Assembly: GCF_016599855.1 (NCBI RefSeq)
Contig: NZ_CP067041.1
Coordinates: 6,138,001-6,202,000 of the forward strand
Length of the DNA stretch: 64,000 nt
Direction: 5' to 3'
Source of the DNA: Bradyrhizobium diazoefficiens
GTDB lineage: Bacteria > Pseudomonadota > Alphaproteobacteria > Rhizobiales > Xanthobacteraceae
The translations under genes were made by a program, and so were the position numbers. Below, in pieces: positions 16,637 through 23,755 of the stretch; position 1 is the first letter of the stretch; every line of letters starts with the position of its first letter. The notes below the pieces were generated by a model. That model worked only from the letters and a program-made list of their open reading frames with translations, made no database searches and was not told the origin of the DNA.

Positions 16637-17749
16637 TCAGCACGAATAGACGTCGAGCTCGACGCCATGCTTCACGTTCGCTTTCACAGGACCCCGGAAC
16701 GTTTCAGGGGCGATGCCCGCTTCGACGGCAAGTTCCCGAAGAACCGGGCTAACGCGGACCTGACCCAGATCAGATGACTTCGCCTGTTCGTATCTGGCCG
16801 CCGTGTTGACGGTCGCGCCGAGCACGGTCACGGCGATCCTCTGCTCGGCCCCAAAGTCGCCGAACGCGACATCTCCGGCGTGCAAGCCGATACGGATTCC
16901 GATATCGAGGCCATTCTCCGTGACGTAGCGCCCGACCTCTTCGGCGATCGTCGTCGCGCATCGGATGACGGCGGCGGGCTCGACGCGCTCGCGTTCAGCG
17001 GTGTCGATGAACCAATAGGCCATCACGCCGTCGCCCATGAGCTTGTCGATCTGCCCGCCAGCCTTTCGGATCAGATCGATCTGGAGGGAACAGAGTCGAT
17101 GAAGGTGAGATGCGACTTCACCGGAGTCCTTGCCGGTTGACCAGACGCTGAAGTTGGCGATGTCGCTGAAGAACACGATCGCCTTTCGGGGCTGGATCCG
17201 CGGAGTTTGTCCAGCCGCAGCGACCTTAACGAGGCCAAGCGCGTCATCGTCGGAGAACCGACGCAGAAGATGTTCCTGTTCGGCGACCGAGATGCGCAGC
17301 TCCGACCGCCCCTGAGTCGCCTGCGCCAACTTCATGTTCACGACGTCGGCAAGCGTCAGAACCCAGATGGTTTTCTCGGGATCGGTCAATCGCTCCTGAA
17401 AGGCGGCATCGATGAAGAACAGCCGGACCGGGCCGATGGCCTTGACGTCGGCAGTCCGGGCGCCGTTCTTTCCGGCAAGGACATGCAACAGACCCTGCTC
17501 GCCGAACATCTCGCCTTCGCCACGGAAGGTGACGCTCTGATCGTGGGCCCGGACTTCGACCTGACCACTGAGAACCAGCCAGCAGCCACTCACCCGATCC
17601 CCGCGGCGGCAGATCATGTGGTCGGGGTTATAGTCGTCGACCCGGCAGATTGGCTCGCGCAAGATCGCTGCCCGAATTAGGTCCGGCCTCGGACAATGCT
17701 GCTCGAGAAACCGCTCGAGCACTCGATCGACATTAGCGGCAAAGACCAT
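16637..17749 (-). CDS. cNMP-binding domain fused to class III nucleotide cyclase (cyclase 2)
   Basis: Residues 40-140 form a cyclic-nucleotide-binding domain with a phosphate-cassette-like signature, FGEQGLL followed by ARTADV. Residues 188-360 form a complete class III cyclase domain: metal Asp196 in FFSDIANFS, Lys236 and Asp240 in IDKLMGDGVMAYW, and Asn315/Arg319 in GATVNTAARY. A single such domain would work as a homodimer. The fusion suggests the enzyme reads a cyclic nucleotide, its own product or that of its neighbours, and responds by changing its activity. The 370-residue gene is first in the operon with cyclase 1 and the E2-like gene and is divergent from the XRE regulator. The ribosome site before the ATG at 17749 is weak. 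Confidence 0.85.
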   Translation of the reverse strand: MVFAANVDRVLERFLEQHCPRPDLIRAAILREPICRVDDYNPDHMICRRGDRVSGCWLVLSGQVEVRAHDQSVTFRGEGEMFGEQGLLHVLAGKNGARTADVKAIGPVRLFFIDAAFQERLTDPEKTIWVLTLADVVNMKLAQATQGRSELRISVAEQEHLLRRFSDDDALGLVKVAAAGQTPRIQPRKAIVFFSDIANFSVWSTGKDSGEVASHLHRLCSLQIDLIRKAGGQIDKLMGDGVMAYWFIDTAERERVEPAAVIRCATTIAEEVGRYVTENGLDIGIRIGLHAGDVAFGDFGAEQRIAVTVLGATVNTAARYEQAKSSDLGQVRVSPVLRELAVEAGIAPETFRGPVKANVKHGVELDVYSC

Positions 17750-17898
17750 GCTTGATTACCATTCCCGGCGCGCAGACGAGCCCGTCGGCTGATTCGCTTC
17801 CGCACCATCTGAAATACTGCTACTCCGAACATAGGAACCTGTTGCGGCGAGTCAAGGACGGGATATGCTGCTATACCGAACAAGTAAGGGCGAATTGC
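17750..17898. promoter_or_regulatory. Divergent promoter region between cyclase operon and XRE regulator
   Basis: This 149-bp gap must drive the minus-strand cyclase 2 operon and the plus-strand XRE-ImmA pair. The heptamer CCGAACA occurs twice, near 17824-17830 and 17876-17882, preceded by similar TAC/ATAC bases, and could be a repeated operator. AAGGG about 8 bases before the GTG at 17899 is the ribosome site of the regulator. Binding by the XRE protein is inference. Confidence 0.4.
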
Positions 17899-18207
17899 GT
17901 GGCTGACACCATTCGCGATCGCATTAAGGCGCTGAGAAAAAAGGCGAAATTAACCTTGGACCAGCTCGCCGACCGAGCCGGCTTGAGCAAATCCTATTTA
18001 TGGGAGCTCGAGAACCGGGAGTTGCCCCGCCCGTCCGGGGAGAAATTGGCCGGGTTAGCAAGGGCGCTTGACGTGACCGTCGACTACTTGCTGGGCAACG
18101 AAAATCTCGAATCGGCGGAGGACAAGGCCTTCTTCCGCGAGTACCAGGCGATGTCGCCGGAAGCGCGCGCCCGGCTCCGCAAGCTAGCCAAGGCCCTGGA
18201 CGAATAG
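17899..18207 (+). CDS. XRE-family transcriptional regulator
   Basis: The GTG at 17899 is preferred over an upstream frame start because the conserved domain begins here (ADTIRDRIKALRKKAKLTLD) and AAGGG precedes it. The helix-turn-helix spans about residues 10-60, with the segment LDQLADRAGLSKSYLWELE typical of Cro/CI-type repressors, followed by an acidic-basic helical tail. The length is 102 residues. The next gene, 7 bp downstream, is an ImmA/IrrE-type peptidase, a classical pair in which the peptidase cleaves or inactivates the repressor. Lying divergent to cyclase 2 and between the two halves of the cyclase/E1-E2 locus, it is the likely switch of that locus. Confidence 0.88.
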   Translation: MADTIRDRIKALRKKAKLTLDQLADRAGLSKSYLWELENRELPRPSGEKLAGLARALDVTVDYLLGNENLESAEDKAFFREYQAMSPEARARLRKLAKALDE

Positions 18208-18214
18208 GCCGCTC

Positions 18215-19063
18215 ATGGACTTCGAGGGTTGGGGACCTCGGCGTTGGGCGAGCCATTTCAACCAGATGCTGAATCTGGCGAACCCGCCTGATCGATACCG
18301 TTTCGACATCGGTGCGCTCGCCATGGAGACGTCGCGCTCCCTCTTCCCGGAAGATCCCATCACCAAGGTCGGTAACGAAGAGCTCGATGGATTCGCAGGC
18401 GCATTAGTGCCGTCCGCGTCGAGGACCAGGTGGGGGATCGTGTACGGCGCCGGCCAGTCGAGGGGCCGTCGCAGGTTCACCATCGCGCACGAATTCGGCC
18501 ATTACCTCCTGCACCGGAAGAAGTACCCCGACGGGATCCACTCCAGCGAAGCCGGCATCGACGGGCGGACCAGGCTGCAAATCGAAAGAGAAGCCAACGA
18601 GTTTGCCTCCTGGCTTCTGATGCCTCTCGACGATTTCAGACGGCAGGTGCCGCCGATGGGCAAGCCGGACTTTGACGTGTTGGGGGATTGCGCCGAGCGG
18701 TATGATGTGTCGCTAGTCGCTGCCATCCTTCAGTGGCTACGCTATACGGAACGAAGGGCTCTGCTCGTCGTCTCCGTAGACGGTTTCGTCAAGTGGTCGT
18801 GGTCGAGCGAGCGGGCGTTGACGACCGGGGCCTTCATCCGCACCAGCCGTGGCCCAATGGAGTTACCGCCGGCATCGGCGGCCGGTCGGGAACTGTTCAC
18901 GCCAGAGGCCCGGACCGGCGTCGATCACCCGACCGGCGTCTGGTTTGACGAGCCGGCGCGCGAACTCTCGTTCAAAAGCGAGCGCTACGACGCGGCATAC
19001 ACCCTTCTCTACTTGGGAGACGATCCCGGCTGGAACCGCGTTGCGCGTCGGCACTCACTCTGA
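18215..19063 (+). CDS. ImmA/IrrE-type zinc metallopeptidase (Peptidase_M78)
   Basis: The 282-residue product has the gluzincin motif HEFGHYLLH at about residues 92-100 and a downstream Glu in EREANEFASWLLMP, the standard ImmA/IrrE arrangement. The C-terminal 120 residues are not part of the catalytic core and may sense a ligand. ImmA cleaves its partner repressor during induction of ICEBs1, and IrrE/DdrO work likewise in Deinococcus. The start at 18235 is excluded because the ATG at 18215 lies 7 bp after the XRE stop. It is expected to relieve repression by the upstream XRE protein, thus activating the divergent cyclase operon; that link is inferred from position. Confidence 0.87.
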   Translation: MDFEGWGPRRWASHFNQMLNLANPPDRYRFDIGALAMETSRSLFPEDPITKVGNEELDGFAGALVPSASRTRWGIVYGAGQSRGRRRFTIAHEFGHYLLHRKKYPDGIHSSEAGIDGRTRLQIEREANEFASWLLMPLDDFRRQVPPMGKPDFDVLGDCAERYDVSLVAAILQWLRYTERRALLVVSVDGFVKWSWSSERALTTGAFIRTSRGPMELPPASAAGRELFTPEARTGVDHPTGVWFDEPARELSFKSERYDAAYTLLYLGDDPGWNRVARRHSL

Positions 19064-19299
19064 ACAGAAGCTCGACATGCACTGCGGTCGAACGGTGGAT
19101 CCAGGACAATGTCTTGTTCGAGCTCGGGCCGTTGATGGGAAAGCTGACCAGACATCGGTCGATCGTGGTCCATCCCAAGGTGAAGTAGATCCCGTCCGAT
19201 CTTCAGGCACTCATCCTCATCCAATTCGACTTGTCGATCGGCTAAAACCGGCGTGCGATCAGCTCTGCCAGATCATCAAGATGCGGGGCGCAAGGATGT

Positions 19300-19806
19300 T
19301 TACTTTTTGAATAGAATTCGCAGGCGGGAAAACAATCCTGGTGTTTTCCGTTCGAGCAAGACCACGACACGCTCCGGAGGTAGACCGGCCCGGAACAACG
19401 TCGCCGACATCTTCAATGATCTGCGAAAAAACAACCGCACAATGATGAGGACGGCAAAGTTCGCGCCTACTTCTGGATCTTCGACGATCTGGTACATCGC
19501 CTGGATATCGTTTCGGCTGGGCACGGGCTCGAACGTTGGATGCGAATGCCACTCTCCGATGTAGTTGAAGCGACGATAGTTGCCGCCCGTTCTAGCAAAG
19601 AAATCCGACAAGAAAGCTTTGCTCTGCTCCGGATCCCTGATGAAATGCAACGTCGTACCGCCCGACCTCTGCACTGAAAGTTCGACTATCCGGAAAGTCT
19701 CGCCGCCCACGTGCTCGGCGACCATCACGCCGCCGATCTCGTTGCGTCGCCCCCGCAGCTCGCGGCGCAGAAGGTCAGTTATCTTGCGCGGTAGGATCAG
19801 TTCCAC
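19300..19806 (-). CDS. JAMM/JAB-domain metallopeptidase (Cap3-like deconjugase)
   Basis: The 168-residue protein has the complete JAMM zinc site: Glu23 in NEIGGVMVA, then HSHPTFEPVPSRND with His87, His89, Ser97 and Asp100. JAMM peptidases remove ubiquitin-like modifiers; Cap3 of type II CBASS releases the cyclase from targets. It begins with GTG at 19806, overlapping the E2-E1 gene by 32 bp, and is last in the operon cyclase 3, E2-E1, JAB. A Lys/Arg-rich hydrophobic tail follows residue 118. The 236 bp between its stop and the convergent ImmA gene show nothing recognisable. Confidence 0.87.
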   Translation of the reverse strand: MELILPRKITDLLRRELRGRRNEIGGVMVAEHVGGETFRIVELSVQRSGGTTLHFIRDPEQSKAFLSDFFARTGGNYRRFNYIGEWHSHPTFEPVPSRNDIQAMYQIVEDPEVGANFAVLIIVRLFFRRSLKMSATLFRAGLPPERVVVLLERKTPGLFSRLRILFKK

Positions 19807-21508
19807 CGATCTTGTCCTTCAGCAACTCGAGCAACGTGGCGATCTCCGTGACCTTTTCCTGGTCCGACAGCTCGACGACTTCAGGCTCCGGCGGCGGCGG
19901 TCCGACATCGATCGGATAGGTATCGAACGACTGAGAAAACACCGAATCCGCGCCAAGGCCGATCGCATAGACCGAGTTGGGAAATCGAGACAGGTCACGA
20001 TCGACCAACAGATCGATGGCGAACCGGGCAGCGTGGGCCGCGATCACGGAAACGTCCGCGTCGTCGGCGGTCATGGGTACGTCAATGCCGGTGCCAATCG
20101 CTTCGTACGGCCGATGCGATCTTCTCGGCGACGATCCCTTTTCGCCGAACCAGTTCTCGATGGCGCGCCGCATGAATGGCGGTGGTGGCTCGATCCCCGG
20201 TCGATACCTGGCGATCAGGCCGCCGAACCCGCCGCCGAATACTTCCGCCCAGATTACGAGCTTCTTCGCGGACGCAGCCACTACCGAGAGCAGATTCAGC
20301 ACATTGGGATCCGCCGTCGCATCCAGCACGAGGTCGCATTCAGATATTTGTTTCAACATGGCATCGGCACTCTCGTTGGCCTCCTGCCCGCCAAGAGGCA
20401 CGCGCCATTGCAAGACGTCGACCGACGGGTTCACGAACTGCAGACGTCGAGCGAGCGCCGGCACCTTGTGCACTCCGGCGTCCCGCCAATCGAGGTCGTT
20501 CCGGACCAGGTTATCGGGAAGCAGAATATCGTCATCGACGAGCACGAAACCGCCTACACCGGATCTCGCAAGCATGGTCGCCGCCTTGCTGCCGAGCGAC
20601 CCGCACCCGATGATCGCGACCTTCTTTGCCGCGAGCACCGAATGAGCGGTGTCGAGACGCCTCGCTTCGGGCGGAGGCGATATGACAGCGACGTCCACGA
20701 CCGTGCTCTTTTTTCTGTCGAGGAAATAGACCGACAGCTCGGAGCCCTGCACGATGAGACCATACCTTGCTTCGAGCGTGTTTCCGACGGCAGCAAACCC
20801 GCTGTCGAACTCGTCCAGGCTTTCCGTCGAAGGTGGCGTATCGGTCTCATCCCATCGGCATATCGGCACGCGGCGTTCGGTGTATTCGGGCCCCAACTGC
20901 GACGGGACGGTGGGATCCGTCCATTGCGTGCCGTCGGCCAGCGTCACCTTGTCGACCACATGCACGACGGATTCCTTGTGATAGAGGGACACAAGGTTGG
21001 CTTCGAGCGGAGCGCGCAAGGGAAGCTCGCCAAGCAGCGCGCGAAAGGCGCGCGTCAGAAGATATCGGTTATATCGGATGCGGAGGCTTTGTCCGAGGCT
21101 TACGACGTGACGCGAGGGCGCGTCGCCTAACTCGTCGCCTCCCGGATTCTCGGTCACGAGCAGCTTATGACAGCTCTCTATCAGATCTCTGCCGGTGTTG
21201 TTGGCGGTCCATGTGTCCGGACCGTATTCAAGGCAGAGCTCGCCTCCGGCACCGAATTGATGCTCCGACCATCTGGCGGTATCCCGGCGCGGAAACACTG
21301 ACGGCGGGGTATGCGGAAACATGTCCGGATATTGGAGGTAGATCGGGTAAACCCGGCCTCCGGCTCCGATCTCGGCGTCGAGCACTAGACGAAGGCGATC
21401 GTCCAGCCGCCAGGCCGTTACGGCGAACCAGTCGACCTCCTGAGCTAGAATTTCGATTCCTTGCCGCTCCGTGCGGAACCGAGCGACGTCCGTTAGATAC
21501 CAGCTCAC
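19775..21508 (-). CDS. E2-E1 fusion (ThiF-fold), Cap2-like ubiquitin-type conjugation enzyme
   Basis: Residues 1-125 form an E2 domain: YLQYPDMFPHTPPSVFPR, then HQFGAGGELCLEYGPDTW with candidate catalytic Cys92. Residues 290-510 form the adenylating E1/ThiF domain, with KKVAIIGCGSLGS (295-307), the acidic end LVDDDIL and the later LDATADPNV. This order is that of Cap2 in type II CBASS, which activates the cyclase C-terminus and joins it to a target. No cysteine is present after residue 391, so the canonical E1 catalytic Cys is not evident; the segment EAIGTGIDVPMT has Ile where a Cys might be expected. The GTG start overlaps the cyclase 3 stop by 4 bp. It has 577 residues. Confidence 0.88.
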   Translation of the reverse strand: MSWYLTDVARFRTERQGIEILAQEVDWFAVTAWRLDDRLRLVLDAEIGAGGRVYPIYLQYPDMFPHTPPSVFPRRDTARWSEHQFGAGGELCLEYGPDTWTANNTGRDLIESCHKLLVTENPGGDELGDAPSRHVVSLGQSLRIRYNRYLLTRAFRALLGELPLRAPLEANLVSLYHKESVVHVVDKVTLADGTQWTDPTVPSQLGPEYTERRVPICRWDETDTPPSTESLDEFDSGFAAVGNTLEARYGLIVQGSELSVYFLDRKKSTVVDVAVISPPPEARRLDTAHSVLAAKKVAIIGCGSLGSKAATMLARSGVGGFVLVDDDILLPDNLVRNDLDWRDAGVHKVPALARRLQFVNPSVDVLQWRVPLGGQEANESADAMLKQISECDLVLDATADPNVLNLLSVVAASAKKLVIWAEVFGGGFGGLIARYRPGIEPPPPFMRRAIENWFGEKGSSPRRSHRPYEAIGTGIDVPMTADDADVSVIAAHAARFAIDLLVDRDLSRFPNSVYAIGLGADSVFSQSFDTYPIDVGPPPPEPEVVELSDQEKVTEIATLLELLKDKIGGTDPTAQDN

Positions 21509-23055
21509 GCAAAGCCGCCCGGCTTCGTCGGACCTGCCGGCCGGTCGGGGAAGCTCAGCGGCGCGGCGGCCGAGGATGCCGGCTTCAGAAGGCTTGCTCC
21601 CGCAGCGGTCTTAATGGCGCGCGCGACCGTGTCGTTCTTTCCGGCCATCCCGTTGAGCGCCGTTTCGTAGTCCAGGTCGCCGCGAATGCGCATCTCGCCG
21701 AAGAGCGCATGCACACCGTGACTCGATTTCGAGTAGGCGCTCGCCCCTATGGCGGTTTGATTGCCCTTGCAGCGGCCCTGCTCCTGCTCGGAGTTCAGGA
21801 TTCCGCGACTGACAGCACAACGGACGAGCCCGCCCTTCATGCCGAGGCGCGTCACCGTGATCGGCCCGTACTCGAAACCAATCTGAAGCCCGAGACTGGA
21901 GGCGTCGGTGCCCATGTCCTTGAGACGCTTCAGCGCGATCTTGAAGCTGCTCCGCATCGCGGCTGCGCATAAGGTCATGCTGCTGATGGTCTCAACCGCG
22001 TCGGTCGTCTGCGCGGTCCCTTCGGCCAACACGCCGTGAATGCAATCCCCGATGAATCTGATTTTTCGGCCCTGGAAGTCCTCGTGCAGCACTGCATCCA
22101 GTTCCGATCGCAGGACGTGCAGTGCGCGCACGACATGTTTCGCGCCCGCGTCGGTTCCCATGTTGGCTCCGACATAGACAGTGAAGCCATCCAGGTCGCC
22201 GTAGATCGAGGCGGCATCCTGCCGCCGCGAATTCTTCACCGACAGAGTCTCGATATCCAGGGTGGAGAATGGAGGCGTATGGCCTGAAAATACGAAATCA
22301 CCGATGGGATTGTTCTTCAGATCCTCAGTCCAGTCCTTGACGATACCGTCGACCGTCACGTCGAGGCGGGCGGCCTGCTGGCTCTTCGCAATTTCTTCGG
22401 CGTTCAGCGGCGTCTTGTCGACGTCCTGCGCTTCGGCAAGGCCGATCGCCTTCCGCGCTTCGTTGGTCAAGAAGATGCCCTGCGCGGAACCGCCGCCCGC
22501 GCGCTTGGCGGCATGGTTGGCCGGCCGTCCGAGAAAGAGCGGCTCGCGGTGACCTCTCCTTCCGTTGTTGACTGCGAGCGCCTTGCCCGTGTCGATACCG
22601 ACCCGGACCTTGGCCGCCGGATGATCGGCGTCCTCGCCGGTGCGCGCCAGGACGTCGATGATCAACTGTGCGGTCGCCACGGCACGACGAACGCGCTTCG
22701 CCTCGTCGTCGTATGGCTTAGTGAAAACGGTGTGAAGCCGCTGATTGTGGAAGTCGACGAATATCGATTCGACGGCGCCGATGATACGGTGCGCCGCGCG
22801 ATAGTGCATGTTCAGGAAGCGGAGCGTGCGCTTATGGCAGGTCTCTCCCTCGACCGTTGTGACGTTCAAAATGTCCTTCAGGTTCAGGATATCGGCATAC
22901 AGATGGACGCCATCGACGCGGTACGCCGTGTTGCCTGACAGCCCCGACAGGTCGGTTTCGCGGACGTATTCCTTGATCTCGATATCCTTGAGAGGCAACG
23001 AATCGATCTTCGCGTCGATCCGTTTGGTCGCGCGGCCACTATTCCAAGTACCCAT
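21505..23055 (-). CDS. Tandem-domain class III nucleotide cyclase (cyclase 3) with GGFA tail
   Basis: The ATG at 23055 is chosen because its product MGTWNSGRATKRID aligns with the start of cyclase 1 and AGGGG lies upstream; a longer frame to 23208 adds an unlikely leader. The 516-residue protein has an N-terminal cyclase-like domain with LGRPANHAAK (Asn180, Lys184) and a C-terminal domain with IYGDLDGFT (Asp287) and RFIGDCIHG (Asp337). As in cyclase 1, active-site residues are split between halves. The last 30 residues form a Ser/Pro/Ala tail ending PTKPGGFA. It directly precedes and overlaps the E2-E1 gene, so it is the best candidate for C-terminal conjugation. Confidence 0.83.
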   Translation of the reverse strand: MGTWNSGRATKRIDAKIDSLPLKDIEIKEYVRETDLSGLSGNTAYRVDGVHLYADILNLKDILNVTTVEGETCHKRTLRFLNMHYRAAHRIIGAVESIFVDFHNQRLHTVFTKPYDDEAKRVRRAVATAQLIIDVLARTGEDADHPAAKVRVGIDTGKALAVNNGRRGHREPLFLGRPANHAAKRAGGGSAQGIFLTNEARKAIGLAEAQDVDKTPLNAEEIAKSQQAARLDVTVDGIVKDWTEDLKNNPIGDFVFSGHTPPFSTLDIETLSVKNSRRQDAASIYGDLDGFTVYVGANMGTDAGAKHVVRALHVLRSELDAVLHEDFQGRKIRFIGDCIHGVLAEGTAQTTDAVETISSMTLCAAAMRSSFKIALKRLKDMGTDASSLGLQIGFEYGPITVTRLGMKGGLVRCAVSRGILNSEQEQGRCKGNQTAIGASAYSKSSHGVHALFGEMRIRGDLDYETALNGMAGKNDTVARAIKTAAGASLLKPASSAAAPLSFPDRPAGPTKPGGFA

Positions 23056-23458
23056 GGCTATTCGGTATCCCCTGAAAATATCACCCGCACCCGAAGCCGG
23101 TGCGAAACGGTCAATTCCGATCATGTAGGTGTCGCTCGGCGAATTGCCAAGGACACCGCGGAGGCAAGATGCGCTGTTGCGCGCTCTCGGCCACGGCCTC
23201 ATGTGCAAGGCTTGATGCCGCGCATTCGCTTGATCTGCGCGGGTCGGTGGGCGACGAGACTACCCGCCGTTCGTCCGATTCGTACGCCACGGTACCCAGC
23301 AGCCACACCTGCGCTCTAGATTTCTTTTTTGCTGGAGAGACTTGCGATCCTATTGCCCAAGAGGGATCGAGGTTCGGTGCGGAGGCATGGGCGGCAAGGA
23401 CGAAAGGACTCGGATCGAGGCGTTGGGATCGCCAGATCGCACGGAAACGCCGCGGGAC
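23056..23458. other. 403-bp intergenic region upstream of cyclase 3
   Basis: This stretch separates cyclase 3 (minus strand) from the excisionase-like gene (plus strand) and must carry both promoters. Only overlapping chance frames cross it. I see no strong repeat or hairpin. Confidence 0.4.
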
Positions 23459-23755
23459 ATGAAGCGCCGTCGCAAGAACCGTGGCATACCGCCGCCCGCG
23501 CCGTTCGATATCGATACGCTGCCGGGCAGCTCTAATTTGACGGCATTGGAGGCGGCTGCCGTTATCCGGCGCACGCCCGGAGCGCTGGAGCAGTGGCGGC
23601 GCGATCCGAACCACCCGCTGAAATGGCGCCACGTCGATGGCCGTCCGCTCTATCGTGTCGATGCGGTGCGCGCCTACCTCGCCGGATGCGACAAGGCCAC
23701 TAAGCGGTCCCAGCCGCATAATGCTCGCGGAGACGGCCGAGCAGCTCAGCCTTGA
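23459..23755 (+). CDS. Excisionase/AlpA-like helix-turn-helix protein
   Basis: The ATG at 23459 begins MKRRRKNRGIPPPAPF, a basic leader, followed by a compact winged-helix segment: LTALEAAAVIRRTPGALEQW, then WRHVDGRPLYRVDAVRAYLAG. The second part is the usual end of MerR/AlpA-type excisionase domains, which bind attachment-site arms and steer recombination direction. The product has 98 residues. It converges with and overlaps the 3' end of the integrase gene by 56 bp, a common layout for recombination modules. Without a search, a simple regulator remains possible. Confidence 0.6.
   Translation: MKRRRKNRGIPPPAPFDIDTLPGSSNLTALEAAAVIRRTPGALEQWRRDPNHPLKWRHVDGRPLYRVDAVRAYLAGCDKATKRSQPHNARGDGRAAQP

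Noticed and set aside
14400..23055. Standard type II CBASS
   Set aside because: The E2-E1 and JAMM genes fit, but no CD-NTase (GS...D-x-D polymerase-beta-like motif) is present; all three nucleotide enzymes are class III cyclases.
23056..23208. 51-residue extension of cyclase 3
   Set aside because: Paralogue cyclase 1 starts at the position equal to 23055 and a ribosome site is present there.
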